Part shown: in pieces, positions 33,860 through 44,673 of the stretch
Layout: every line of letters starts with the position of its first letter
Numbering within the stretch: the first letter of the stretch is position 1
Source: an uncultured Candidatus Altimarinota bacterium
GTDB lineage: Bacteria > Patescibacteriota > Gracilibacteria > BD1-5 > UBA6164
Length of the DNA stretch: 64,000 bases
Direction: 5' to 3'
Assembly: GCA_937944145.1 (NCBI GenBank)
Contig: CALDZK010000004.1
Coordinates: 124,001-188,000, forward strand
Notes under the pieces: model-generated
What the model saw: the letters and a program-made list of their open reading frames with translations, nothing else
Told to the model about the DNA's origin: nothing
The model's database searches: none
Program-made: the position numbers and the translations under genes

Positions 33860-35524
33860 TTATTTTTGAAACTCATACAAAATAACTTTTTGATTTTCTT
33901 GGTTTTTAAACTCTTGTATTTTACTCATTTGATTTGGGGTATTTTCTAAGAGCTTGGACAAGAACGGACGATAGGTCAGGAAATCCATAGTATCGACTAC
34001 GAGGTACTTTATATCGTTATAGTTTGCATACTCGACTATATGATTTATCTCTGTTTCATAGGGTGTTATCCATCTATTTTTACTTCCAGAGTAGTAGGTT
34101 GCTATGGGGAATCTTTCGAGTATATTGATATCTAGAATATTGCCATCATGATTTTCTCTGAGCCAACTACCAGCTTCTTTTTTGAGTTTGTAGTAACTAT
34201 CTTTTGTTTTTTCAGTACTGATATATACGGAGTTAGAGAGGAGGAGGACTCAGAGGATATTCCCTACTAGTATTAGTGAAACAGTAGTACTTCACATAAT
34301 ATTTTTTTGTTTTTGGAGTTCTTGGAGTCAATATACAAATGCTACTAGTAGCAGAGGGAGAAATATCAAAAAATATCTATTGAGGGTAAAAAATAGAGTA
34401 AAAAATACTGATGCTGGAATAAAAAATGACAGACTGAGAAAGAAAAAATCTCTTTGTTTTGAGTATATTTGTACTGTTCCATACAAAAGTATCAAGAGAG
34501 GAAAGAGTGAGAATCCTAGAAATATTATATTTGAGCCAAATCGTGAATCATTTGAGAGGTAGAGTTTTGGGGATTTTCAGAGAAATATCTCAGGAATATT
34601 TCTGCTATAGAGTTTTTGTTGATTGGTTAAAAAACGTTCTATAAATCCTGATGGATCATTTTTTATAAATGATACTAGTGATCATTCTATACGAGGAGCA
34701 TCGTATTTCATTCCTCCTGCAAAGCCTGCGATCAAATGATGTTTGTCAGCAGTGAGTTCCGCAACAGCTCGCTCAAAACCGGAATCGTCGAGCTTTTTTG
34801 TTCCTCTGAGTTCTGCTTGTCTGAGGTTACTCGCTCATTTATTGGTCAGTCCCCACTCTCCTGTGAGAGTATGGAGGTGGTATATATATGGGCTAATACA
34901 CACAAAAAATGCAAGGAGAAAAATACTCCCGTATTTACAAAACTCTTTGGGTGAGAGTCTCTGGCTTTTCATGAGATAGAGCGAAAATCCAAAGATAGAA
35001 AGTATATATATAAATGCTTCAGCTCTCGTGAGATACATACAAGCTACAATTACAGCCAGTAGAATAGTATCCTGAGTATTTTGGGATTTTGCATATGACA
35101 AAATTTTGAGTATCAAAAACAAAAACAGAGGAATATAGATATTTTCTGAGAGTATATGAATATTGAAATGCAGGAGTGTTGGGGAAAGAAAAAAGAGTGT
35201 GAGAACAAAATATGACCAATTTTTTGAAAGGAATTTAAGAGATATTTTGTAGAGAAGGACTGCGGATATATTGAAAAGTATAATATTTACTATCTTGGCT
35301 GAGAGAAAATCATGTCCTACAAAGATATTTACAAAAGCTATAGGCAATGAATAGAGAAAACCAAACCAACCGTTTCCAAGTCCTTCCTGAGAAAACCCCT
35401 GTAAAAAATAACCCATTTGTAGATAGGCAAAACTATCTGCAACTTTTAGTATATCGTTGAGTCACATGCTCCATATATGAAAACATGTCCCGAGAATAAA
35501 AATACAAATGAGTTTGAGAGGCAT
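33860..35524 (-). CDS. Multi-pass membrane glycosyltransferase, GT39/ArnT-like
   Basis: A 554-aa protein with about ten membrane helices and a soluble C-terminal domain (ending VILYEFQK). The N-terminus MPLKLICIFILGTCFHIW then ADSFAYLQMGYFLQGF places an Asp in the first luminal loop, as in protein O-mannosyl- and ArnT-type transferases that use polyprenyl-phosphate sugars. ILSENIYIPLFLFLI and CMYLTRAEAFIYIL fit the same class. Several UGA-Gly codons. It follows the O-antigen-ligase-like gene in the same frame after a UAA, 12 nt away. Its stop is 11 bases from the stop of the giant gene on the other strand, and it may glycosylate such surface proteins (inference). Confidence 0.7.
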
Positions 35525-35536
35525 AAAAATGAGTTT

Positions 35537-36886
35537 TTAGTTTTGGGTGTTTTTTCACTTTTGTTTGAGTATATCTGATGATATATATATACCGATAATG
35601 AGAAACAAACTATAACTCGTTGCTGCTTCTTCAAATGCGTGTGTAAAATTTGCCATAAAACACAGTGCTAAAAATGCTGTGAGTATACCAACTCCGAGAT
35701 AGTCTTTTTGTTTTCTTACCTTTTTCCAGAGTGTATATCCGATGATGAGTAGGATACTTATAAAGAGAGAAAAACCAACAATTCATTGTTCTAAGAGTAT
35801 TTGAACATACCAGTTTTCGGGTAGGAACTTATGTACGACAGAAGTATTAGAAGTTGCTATTTGCCAACTCCCAGCTGATTCTATAGAGTTTCCTATTTGG
35901 CTTGCTGGTCCAGCTATCCCGAGACCATATCCGATAGGATTATAAAAAAACATTTCAACAGATTTTGAGAGATTATCCCAACGATTTATCACAGCTCATA
36001 GGTGCAAAAACAATTCTGCTTTAAATACAGCAACAGCAATAAGTGGGAGAAAAATAGCTCCAGAGAGTCACTGAATAAATCTCTTTGAGATTTTCTTTCC
36101 ATACACAAACCTGCGTGAGAGATAAACAAATACTCATAGCGCGAATAGGAATCCAAGGAGAGATGTTTTGGAGTATGAGAAGAATATAGAAGGAATTACC
36201 AACAGAGCAAAAACTCCAAGAAGTGCGTACTTATGGTTTGCTTGTATGTTTGTGCGAGATAGTATATATCCAGAAAATAAACAGTATACAATAGTTAAAA
36301 ATACAGAGAAGCGTATAGGTCCACCAAAGGTCCCTTGAAACCTGTATTGCCCTTCTACTCATTGCGCAAAACTGATACAGCTATTAGCAGTGTAGGTAGA
36401 TACCTCTGCAGAGTATCCGAAACTCGCAGCCAGAGCTGAGATATCCCCAAATAAATACCATGGGAGAAAGATGGAAAGTATACCAAAAGTAGAGATACAA
36501 AGTGTACGAATATAGAAGCTGATATTTTCTTTTCCCTTTGCTATATAGAGTCCTACAACCAGAGCTAGAAGAAATATAACATCGTAACGAAATCATAAAA
36601 CAGAAGCTGCTCTGAGTTCAAAAAATGGAAACCAAAGGTACACAAGAGAAGAGAAAGTAAAAGCAGTAATAGTTCCAAGTAGATAGTTTCCCTTATATAT
36701 AGTACTGAGAGAATATTTATTTTTTATAAGTTGTTCTATAAATACAGTGATGAGGAGCCCGAGAATAATAAGTTCTTTCCAAAACCTCAGGAAACTTACG
36801 TCGAGTCAGTATTTACACTTCAAAAGCGTTACGAGGAAAGCGTGGAGTGGAAGTAAGAATAAGAAACTTCCTATAAGAATTCTCAT
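35537..36886 (-). CDS. O-antigen ligase / Wzy-like membrane protein
   Basis: A 449-aa protein with about eleven helices and one large periplasmic loop (NRWDNLSKSVEMFFYNPIGY then GLGIAGPASQIGNS, later VHKFLPENWYVQILLEQGIV). The loop layout with a G-Y-G-x-G segment and an E-x-(W/x)-Y-(V/L)-x-x-L-x-E-x-G element is characteristic of O-antigen ligases and polymerases (Wzy/WaaL), which join lipid-linked glycan to an acceptor. Some CPR relatives act on S-layer glycans; which acceptor is used here is not known. Start ATG 36886, with a 16-bp-spaced promoter about 30 bp upstream. UGA-Gly codons include 35783 and 35555. Confidence 0.75.
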
Positions 36887-36916
36887 AGTCTGATAAATAG
36901 TAGGATATATGTTTGA

Positions 36917-36944
36917 AATATACTTTAAAACCTTTAAGAGTCAA
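36917..36944 (-). promoter_or_regulatory. Promoter of the glycan operon 36886-33860
   Basis: Minus strand TTGACT, 16-bp spacer, TATATT, ending about 30 bp before the ATG. Confidence 0.6.
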
Positions 36945-37193
36945 AAGTATCTAGTTTAGACTTTATATATAAAATAAGCTATTTTATCCATAAATAAAAA
37001 CTTAAATTCTAGACGTAAAATGCACATAAAGTCTTTTAGTTTCGTAATATTTATTAGAGTCATTGAAGAACTATGTTAGATTTTAATTTTAACTTCCTTT
37101 GATGTTATAGAATATAATTACGTAGATTACTGTATTATCTATAATTACTCTACTCTTTTTATTTTTACCTGAGGTAAATACAATATATAATTA

Positions 37194-37223
37194 TTGTCAA
37201 CTTCTTTTCCTGTTCTGGATACT
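37194..37223 (+). promoter_or_regulatory. Putative promoter of the SLH surface protein
   Basis: TTGTCA, 18-bp spacer, GATACT, about 48 nt before the ATG. Confidence 0.4.
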
Positions 37224-37270
37224 TTTTTTCTGTTAGAATTAAATCCTAATTTATATATTACTTATTTCTT

Positions 37271-40200
37271 ATGACAAAAACGGTTGCTAAATTACTCTTG
37301 TTTTTCTTTGTATTCTCTTTACAAGGAAATAGTATCTTACATGTTTTTCATTGATCTCTAGCATTTGTGCCAGAAACATATGCAACTTTTACAGATCCTA
37401 CTGGGGCCTGAGATCCAACTATTGATCTTACACCAAATCTAAGACTATGGTTAGATGCTAACGACAGATCAACACTCTATAGCGATGCGAGCTGTAGTAC
37501 ACCGATCTCAGGATCTAACGGTGATAGTGTTGCTTGTTGGGGTGATAAGTCTACTTTTTGAGATGATGTTTCTCAGGTAGATCCTGATAGTCGTCCTGTT
37601 TTTGATACGACCTCCTCTCTTTTTAACGGGAACTCAACTCTAGATTTTGATTCAATAAATGACCATTTACTGAATGATATTACCGATTGGGAGGATGATA
37701 TGACTATTTTTGTAGTTATGTCTAGTGATACGACAACTCCAGCAAATCTTGAGTCTTTCTTTTCAAATGCTCGTTCTCCAAGTTTAGATTGAGCTTTTCA
37801 ACTTGATTATCGTAGTGGTTCAGACTCATTTAATTTTATATTGAGAAACTCTTGAGGGAGTACCACCAATCAATTTGCTCCGTTTCAACCAAATATACCA
37901 CTACTATATTCAGCAACGCGCAGTGCAACAGATCTTACATTATTCTCTGAGTGAGCAGAGGTAGTTTCTACCCCCACAACTGCCAGTCGTTTATTTCGTG
38001 AATATCGTGTCAATATAAATCGTGCATCGAGTAGACATCATGATTCTCATATTGCTGAAGTTATTCTTTATGATAGAGCTTTAGATAGTTGTGAATTAAG
38101 TAATGTAAATATATATCTTGGAAATAAATATGGAAGAGATTTTACTGGACTCTCAGCAAATTATGATGAGATAAGCACACATAATGAAAATATAGCATGA
38201 CTTTGAGTAGTTCCTTCGTCGTGTAGCTCACCAATTATATTAAGTGAAGCAGTATCAGGAGAAGTGACGGTAAGTATAAATGAAGGATGAAATAACTATG
38301 CTGACCATGATCTGGATGTAGCATGACAAGATGAGTTTTTAACTATTGCTCATGATACGACTGCTTTTGCGACGTCAAGTATTGATTTCGGACCATATAA
38401 TTCTATCATTTCTCGTACTTGGAGAGTAGATCTAGATGATGGAGGAAATGATACGACTGCTTCAGATACAGACGGAACTCCTATATCAAATGTAGATATC
38501 GCTTTTGATCTCTCTTCTCTGGGTATTACGAGTGTATCAGATTTGAGTGATTATGCACTTGCAATTGATAGAGATAATGATGGAGATCTTTCCAATGCAG
38601 AGTTTATTAATGAAAATCTTTCTTTTGATGGGAGAAGTATCGTATTTGAAGATGTAGACTTTCTTGATGGGAATTATTTTACTCTCATTACAGACAGAGA
38701 TGATGATATTTCTGTCAGTATAGAACAAGAAGCATCACAACTTGATCCTACGAATGTTGATAATGCGAGATTCAGAGTTTCATTTGATACTCAGATTGAC
38801 CCTAGTACTTTCACTGTAGATGATATAAACATCGTTGGTACAACTGGAACGGTGACTTCATGACCTACAGATATATGAAGTGCAGCGCAATGATTTGAGT
38901 ATGATTTTTTTGTAACAGGTATGACGAGCTGAGATACAGTTACTGCGAGTATACAATCAGGTCAAATAAATGCATTTGTCTCGGGATTAACAAGCTTAGC
39001 ATCTACAAGTATTGATAATGAAGTGACTTTTGACGACACAGCACCGACTACTCCTACTGCTTGAACTATATCTCCAAACCCTGCTCAGACAGGAACGACA
39101 GTGACACTTCCACTTACATGAGTGGAGCCAGGTTCGACAGTGACGATCCCAGGAATGATATGTAGTCCAAGTCCTGCAGATGCTACTGGAAATGTTGAGT
39201 GTATATGAACAGTATGAGAAGATGGATTTGATGGAACATCACAAACAATTACAGTTACAGACGCAGCTGGGAACACAGATACATCAGCGACTACTCCAGC
39301 TGTTACAGTAGACGACACAGCACCGACTACTCCTACTGCTTGAGCTATATCTCCAAACCCTGCTCAGACAGGTACGACAGTGACACTTCCACTTACATGA
39401 GTGGAGCCAGGTTCGACAGTTACGATCCCTGGAATGATATGTAGTCCAAGTCCTGCAGATGCTACTGGAAATGTTGAGTGTATATGAACAGTATGAGAAA
39501 ATGGGCTTGATGGGAGTGATAATACAATTACAGTTACAGATGCAGCAGGAAATACAAATACGAATCTAAACACAGGACTCACGGTAGACACTACTCCACC
39601 AGCTATCACTGTTGTATGAAATAACCCTATTACTCTTGTTGTAGGTTCTACGTATATAGACGCTGGAGCAACAGCGATCGATGATGTAGATGGAGATTTG
39701 ACTTCAGCTATTGCTTCACTTAATCCTGTAGATACTTCTGTAGTAGGAGCGTATGAGATAGTATATGCTGTGACAGACAGCGCTGGAAACGTAGCAGAAG
39801 CTAGTAGAATAGTAAATGTAATACTTGGGAATCCACCAAGCCTTAGTCTTGTAGGAGGAGCGAGCATTCAAGTGATTCAAAATACGACCTACACAGATCA
39901 ATGAGCTTCAGCTACAGATATAGAAGATGGAGATATATCATCATCAATTACAAACCTAGGAGATATAGACACTTCTGTTCTTGGAACCCAGACTATAGAG
40001 TATAGGGTCGTAGACAGTTCTGGAAATAGTGCTGTTCCTGTGAGGAGAGAGGTACAAGTAGTATTTAGTCCCACAGATTTTGATGGAGATGGTCTTTCAA
40101 ATGAGATAGAAGAACAATTATTCACAGATCCTAATGCTTCTGATAGTAATTCAGATGGAGAATCTGATTTCAATAATGATTTTGATAATATCAGCCCTCT

Positions 40201-41644
40201 AGTAGAACTATGAGCTAATAATTCCGGGGATGGAAATAATGATGGAGTTCTCGACGCGGTTCAAAACGCTGTATCGAGTCTCCCAAATATAGAAACGACG
40301 AACTACAACACTCTGGAAGTGTCTAATACATCGTCTTGTGATCAAGTAAATTTCTTTGCAAGTAGACCTGAGGGAAGCCTCTGAGCACAAGATAGTCAGT
40401 TTGACTACGACCTTGGACTCTGGGATTTTGAGATTCAGTGTGGTACTCCAGGAGCAACAGCAGATATAAAAATATATCTTGAGAGAGAGTATGATACTAC
40501 TGATTGGATATATAGAAAATACAACGAAGTAACACAAACATACACGAATATATCGAATATCGTAAACTATACAACCGAGACTGTTGGAACAACACCTGTG
40601 ACAGTAATTAATTATTCTATCACTGATGGATGAGTATATGATGAAGATGGTATAGCAAATGGAGTTATCATAGACCCTGCTGGACCATCGACTCCGATCC
40701 CTGTAGTATCTAGCTGATGAGGAACTTCACCCAGAGCGTGTCGTGACCCTGAGGCTCTCAATTACGAGAGATTTGGAAGAGCTGATAACAGTTTGTGTGA
40801 ATACGCACAAGAATCAGAAACTGTATTTGAATCTGCTCCAGAAGAACCTCAAGATCAAGAATCTGAGAATAGTGAAGCGAGTGAACCAGATACAAACAGT
40901 GAAATAATAGAAGAAGAAGGAGTAATAGAAGGGGAAGAAATAATAATCAATACTCCTACTGTTCCTGAGGAAGTAGTAGTAGAAGAGATAGAACTTGTAC
41001 TAAACGATGACCTAGACCACACCCTCACGAACGATTTTAGTTTTTGTTCAATAACCAGAGATATCCAGAACCCGAATTATGTATATAATGAAGGAGTCTT
41101 TACAGATGAGAATACATCGATATATAGAGAAGAGATTCTGAGATTTGCTCAGATAGGGATAGTAGATGGATATGATGATGGGACATTTAAACCCCTCCAA
41201 GAGATGACCAGAACAGAGTTCCTGAAAGTTGCTCTGATATCACATTGTTATGAATATATAAACGAAGATACATCTACACTCAGATACACTGATGTAGACC
41301 AGAGTAGCTGGCAAGCAAGAGTGATAAAAAAAGCAGAGAGTCTCTGAATGATTAATGGAGATGAGACAGAAGACGGGACCTCTATTTTTAGACCAGATGA
41401 TATTATCACGAAAGCAGAGGCTATAAAGATATTGATGAATATATCTCAGATCCAGTCTAGGGAGCTCCAAGATCTAGAGTATACAGATATAGAGATAGAC
41501 TGGCATAAATGATATGTTCAAAACGGACAATCCCTTGGACTTTTTGATCCAGAGACAGATAACAATAGTTTTAGACCAGACTCTGGAGTGACCAGACAAT
41601 ATATGGTAGATCTCATACAGAGACTCGTAGAATTGTATAAGTAG
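37271..41644 (+). CDS. S-layer-type surface protein with LamG-like, Ig-like and three SLH domains
   Basis: A 1457-aa protein. Signal helix at residues 1-37 (cleavage near TYA). Residues ~45-290 look like a concanavalin/LamG-type lectin domain (LTPNLRLWLDANDRSTLYSD, EVILYDRALDSCELSNVNIY). Residues ~585-775 contain two near-identical 93-aa Ig-like repeats (PTTPTAGTISPNPAQTGTTV). Residues ~775-940 are two HYR/DUF5011-like domains (VVGSTYIDAGATAIDDVDGD). A Ca-binding DFDGDGLSNEIEE stretch and a Glu-rich linker precede three C-terminal SLH domains (FAQIGIVDGYDDGTFKPLQE, AESLGMINGDETEDGTSIFR, GQSLGLFDPETDNNSFRPDS). SLH domains bind secondary cell-wall polymer, so this is a cell-surface anchored protein. 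Ends at UAG. Confidence 0.9.
39032..39499 (+). repeat. Tandem 279-bp repeat within the SLH protein gene
   Basis: The ~189-bp block starting GACGACACAGCACCGACTAC at 39032 recurs almost unchanged at 39311, period 279 bp (93 codons). The UGA codons inside (for example in PTAGTISP and in ECIGTVGE) are preserved in both copies. Recent duplication or gene conversion is likely. Confidence 0.85.
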
Positions 41645-41653
41645 TTCTGTTGT

Positions 41654-41694
41654 CATATAAAAAATACTCTCATTTAGAGAGTATTTTTTATATG
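41654..41694. terminator. Bidirectional terminator, 18-bp perfect stem
   Basis: CATATAAAAAATACTCTC (41654-41671) is perfectly complementary to 41677-41694 around a 5-nt loop. It serves both the SLH gene (stop 41644) and the GT4 gene, whose stop codon lies in the loop. Confidence 0.85.
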
Positions 41695-42807
41695 ATCTTG
41701 TAATTGTTGTTCGAACTCTGAGATGTCATATCTTTGTGCTTGTTGTTTACAGTCCTCATGTTTATATGCTCAGGAAGTGTTTTTGTTATGAAACTGTGAA
41801 AACGCTGTTGTAAAATCAGATCACTCAGGATCATCAAAGAACTCTCAAGTTTTTCCTGGGATTACTGTTTCAGTGAGTCATCATCTTCTCAGGGCAAATA
41901 CGGGTTTTCCAGCTGCCATAACTTCTATAGGGACGATCCCGAAATCTTCTTCTCCTGGAAATATAAGCCCAAGAGAGCTTTGTACTAATCCTACTAAATC
42001 ATCATTATATTGCGCTCCGAGGAAATCTATATTTTTTCCAGCGATAGACTCGAGTTGTTTTTGGTATTCTCATGATCCTATGATAGCGAGTTTGAGGTCA
42101 TGAGTATCTGGGAAATTTTGTATTGCGATTTCTATTTTCTTAAACTCTGTCAGGGCAGACAGGATGATATAGTAGGGAGTTTGTTTGTTTGGTGACTTTT
42201 TTCACAAGGACTTTGCAAATCTCTGGGTCTCTATCGGGGGATAGAGAATGGGAACGTGTATTTTATAGTATTTTTTGAGACGTTTTTGTGTGGTTTTACT
42301 ATTGCACAGAGCGATATCATGTCTCTTACTCGCGATAAAATCCCATTGTCTCAGTTTTAAAAACAGAGAATTGAAAATATATCCCTTTATCCCTGATTGT
42401 GCGGAGAGTTGTTTTTTGTATTCGTTGGTCCGATCCCATATATAACGCATAGGAGCATGATAGTATACTATTGTCTTAGTTTCAGGTTTTGTGATGACTC
42501 CATGAGCAAAACCTGAGCTGCTGACTAGTACGAGATCATACTCTGAAAGATCTAAGGACTCTATACTCGAAGACATAAATGGTAGGCAAAGCCTCTGCTT
42601 TTTGAGGAGTTTATATATTTTTTGAGTTCTGAGTTTGTGTACTTGAGGATGGATTTTATTCCTCGGAAAGACGCGAGATACTTGTTTTTCATCATACATA
42701 AGTGTGAAAATATCTGCCTCAGGAAACATCTTTACAAAAGTTTCTACGACTTTTTCTGCACCTCCGAGTTTGATGAGCATCTCATGTACAATAGCGACCT
42801 TTTTCAT
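41674..42807 (-). CDS. GT4-family glycosyltransferase (GT-B fold)
   Basis: A 377-aa protein. N-terminal MKKVAIVHEMLIKLGGAEKV has the GGAE loop of GT4 enzymes. FAHGVITKPETKTIVYYHAP then MRYIWD is typical of the mannosyltransferase/WbaZ-like group. The C-terminal donor site reads LGLIFPGEEDFGIVPIEVMAAGKPVFALRRGGLTE (E-x7-E type). UGA-Gly codons in the donor site (RRGGLTETVIPGKTGEF) are at glycine positions of the family. Probably transfers a hexose from a nucleotide sugar during surface-glycan synthesis; donor and acceptor not determined. Sits beside the SLH protein and near other glycan genes. Confidence 0.85.
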
Positions 42808-42839
42808 ATACAGTATTTGTAGGCAAATGATATACCCCT

Positions 42840-42867
42840 AGTGTAGAGGCTTTCGTGTCTTTGTAAA
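42840..42867 (-). promoter_or_regulatory. Putative promoter of the GT4 gene
   Basis: Minus strand TTTACA, 16-bp spacer, TACACT, about 35 bp before the ATG at 42807. Confidence 0.35.
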
Positions 42868-42924
42868 GAAAAACCTGGCTGCGAGCTTTTCGTGCAAAAC
42901 GAGTTTGAGATTTCTAGGTTTTTC
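42868..42924. repeat. Inverted repeat between GT4 and pilin genes
   Basis: GAAAAACCTGG (42868-42878) and CTAGGTTTTTC (42914-42924) are complementary with one mismatch across 35 nt. Could be a hairpin in either transcript or a protein-binding site. Confidence 0.4.
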
Positions 42925-42959
42925 ACTACACTACTTCTAATATCTGACATACTGTATAT

Positions 42960-43373
42960 ATGCTATTTTCTCGTATTTTTTGTATTTTTGTTCTACTCGT
43001 AGTATTTTTTGTAACTATGGCTTTTCAAGTTCGTGCTGATGAGTGTACGGGTTCTGATTGTATTAATAGTACAAATTTTTCTATCAATGTCAGTACTTTT
43101 ACCCCAGGGAGTACAGCCTTGGCCAATGGATGAGGTTCAGCGAGCACAGTAAATGGAGTACTTGGAAAAATCATAGATAGTCTGATAGTTGCATTTTGAG
43201 TGCTTTCACTTTTGTTTATGACTCTTGGGGCTGGATATATGATTATCCATCATGGAGATGATTCACTACTTTCCAGGGGTAAATCTATATTTGTAGCGTG
43301 ACTCATATCTCTGGCTATTGCACTCTCTGCGTGAATGATCGTCAAGCTCACAGCGTATTTCCTCTATCAATAA
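42960..43373 (+). CDS. Single-module T4SS-pilin-like protein 1
   Basis: A 137-aa protein with signal peptide (MLFSRIFCIFVLLVVFFVTM, cleavage near VRA), two Cys (DECTGSDC), and a two-helix module (ILGVLSLLFMTLGAGYMII-like first helix, loop GDDSLLSRGKSIFVAG, second helix). UGA-Gly codons cluster in the glycine-rich middle (NGGGSAS) and in the helices. First of four similar genes separated by only 3-4 nt, so one operon. Probably a pilus or secretion-channel subunit. Confidence 0.65.
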
Positions 43374-43376
43374 ATT

Positions 43377-43724
43377 ATGAGATATATATACATATTTTTG
43401 TTGTCATCATTTCTATTTAATGCTACAGTGTTTTGAGCTCCAGCTATCGATTGTGGAAACCTTCCTGGATGTGGAGACAATGGATGAGCAAGTCTTGATA
43501 CACCTGTAAACTTTATAGCAGCTCTTATTGCTGAGGTCATCAAGTATGTTGCAGTTATTGCAGTCATTGCTATGATGCTCAGTGGGTTTATGTATTTACT
43601 CTCTGGAGGAGATGAGGAAAAAGTAAAAAAAGCAAAAATGTGGATAACATGGTCACTTATAGGAGTGCTTCTTTCGGTGTCTTCTTGGTATATTATAAAT
43701 ATTATTAATAACTTTCGTATATAG
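43377..43724 (+). CDS. Single-module T4SS-pilin-like protein 2
   Basis: A 115-aa protein: signal peptide (MRYIYIFLLSSFLFNATVFG), a CGNLPGCGDNGG stretch, helix, loop SGGDEEKVKKAKMWITWSLI, helix. The GDEEKVKKAK loop is the clearest match in the window to the T4SS-pilin family signature. UGA encodes Gly in FGAPAIDCG and elsewhere. Stop UAG is 2 nt before the next ATG. Confidence 0.75.
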
Positions 43725-43726
43725 TT

Positions 43727-44092
43727 ATGTATCGCTCAATATACATATTTACCCTGGTTTGGTTCTCTAGTGGATATATTGCGTTCGCAGATCTCAGAGA
43801 TAGTATTATCCCAACTCAAAATCCTGGAGTTTTGACGGGAGGAACAGGTGCTCAGGATGGTACTTCTCTCCTTGATGCTATCTTGGCTTATATACGAGAT
43901 TCTTTATTTGGTCTGATGGCTCTTGTTGCTATTGGGGTATTTTTGTGGATAGGAGGTAGGTTTCTTGTGGCAAGAGGAAATCCAGAAGAGTTTAAAAAAG
44001 CGTGGACACAGTTTCTCTACGCGATTATTGGTATATTTATTGTGGCTTTTGCGTGGGCTGCTGTGAGACTTGTAGTAGGACTTAACTTTTAG
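43727..44092 (+). CDS. Single-module T4SS-pilin-like protein 3
   Basis: A 121-aa protein with signal peptide (MYRSIYIFTLVWFSSGYIAF), short mature N-terminus, helix, loop RGNPEEFKKAWTQFLYAIIG and second helix ending VVGLNF. It has no UGA. Same module as its neighbours; probably a different subunit or alternative pilin. Confidence 0.7.
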   Translation: MYRSIYIFTLVWFSSGYIAFADLRDSIIPTQNPGVLTGGTGAQDGTSLLDAILAYIRDSLFGLMALVAIGVFLWIGGRFLVARGNPEEFKKAWTQFLYAIIGIFIVAFAWAAVRLVVGLNF

Positions 44093-44096
44093 AAAT

Positions 44097-44663
44097 ATGA
44101 AATTATTTATACTTTCCTTTGTTGTGTTATTCCTTTCTCTTTCTACAGTGCAGGCAAGAGAAGAAGGGATTTCTGTGAGAGAAGCGAATTCTCGTATTTC
44201 CACTCCATCAACTCCAGCACCCTCATCCGTGCCCGTACCGACACCAGCTCCGAGGTCAGATATACCCATTCCGACACCAAGACCAGATAATACAGATGAT
44301 GAAGATATACTGAACTCATCTTGAGCAGGTTGTAGCTATAGTGGGAACGGAGATATATGAGATGCTCTTACCGGATGCCTCTCTGGGACGAACCTCGTAC
44401 AGTCGGGAGATTTTCGTGTAGAGTGAGACTTCAAAAATAAAATCAACTCATGGACTCGTGCGATCGCGTGAATTCTCTGACTTCTCGCCGTTGGAGCTAT
44501 AGTCTATGGAGCACTTTTGATGACGATTTCTGCAGGAGAGGATGAAAAAATCAAAAAATGAAAGGACGTTGTAAAATGGTCAATTATTGGTTTTATAGCA
44601 GTTGTTACAGCTTCTGCTCTTATATCCGTAGTGGTAAACTTTATCTTTGCAGTTGCATCTTAG
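44097..44663 (+). CDS. Pilin-like protein 4 with Pro-rich linker
   Basis: A 188-aa protein: signal peptide (MKLFILSFVVLFLSLSTVQA), a Pro/Thr/Ser-rich linker (TPSTPAPSSVPVPTPAPRSD), a Cys pair region (AGCSYSGNGDIGDALTGC), then the two-helix module with loop SAGEDEKIKKGKDVVKWSII. The linker would hold the module away from another domain or the wall. Four UGA-Gly codons in the middle split it under the standard code. Confidence 0.7.
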
Positions 44664-44673
44664 ATCTCAGGTT

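Larger units (their letters stand above)
36887..37270. promoter_or_regulatory. Divergent intergenic region, no gene seen
   Basis: A 384-bp A/T-rich spacer between the O-antigen-ligase-like gene (-) and the SLH protein (+). It holds the two divergent promoters listed separately. I see no ORF with a plausible start, tRNA or strong hairpin in the middle. Confidence 0.5.

Noticed and set aside
33850-33950. AAAGGAGGT followed by a TTG start and a 27-codon frame (33867-33950)
   Set aside because: It lies entirely over the 3' end of the glycosyltransferase gene on the other strand, uses a TTG start, and is short. The Shine-Dalgarno match is probably chance in the gap between convergent stops.
36887-37270. 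Possible RNA gene in the longest intergenic region
   Set aside because: No tRNA-like arms, no stable stem and no terminator inside; it is explained by two divergent promoters.
39032-39499. CRISPR-like or mobile repeat
   Set aside because: The repeat is a 279-bp in-frame duplication of an Ig-like domain, not short spaced repeats, and has no flanking inverted repeats or target duplication.
39364-39867. Long antisense ORF (167 aa) over the SLH gene, and similar ones at 55972-56451 and 57088-57678
   Set aside because: They are shadows of biased coding in Thr/Pro/Asp-rich repeats; low-complexity products, no start signals and no promoter.
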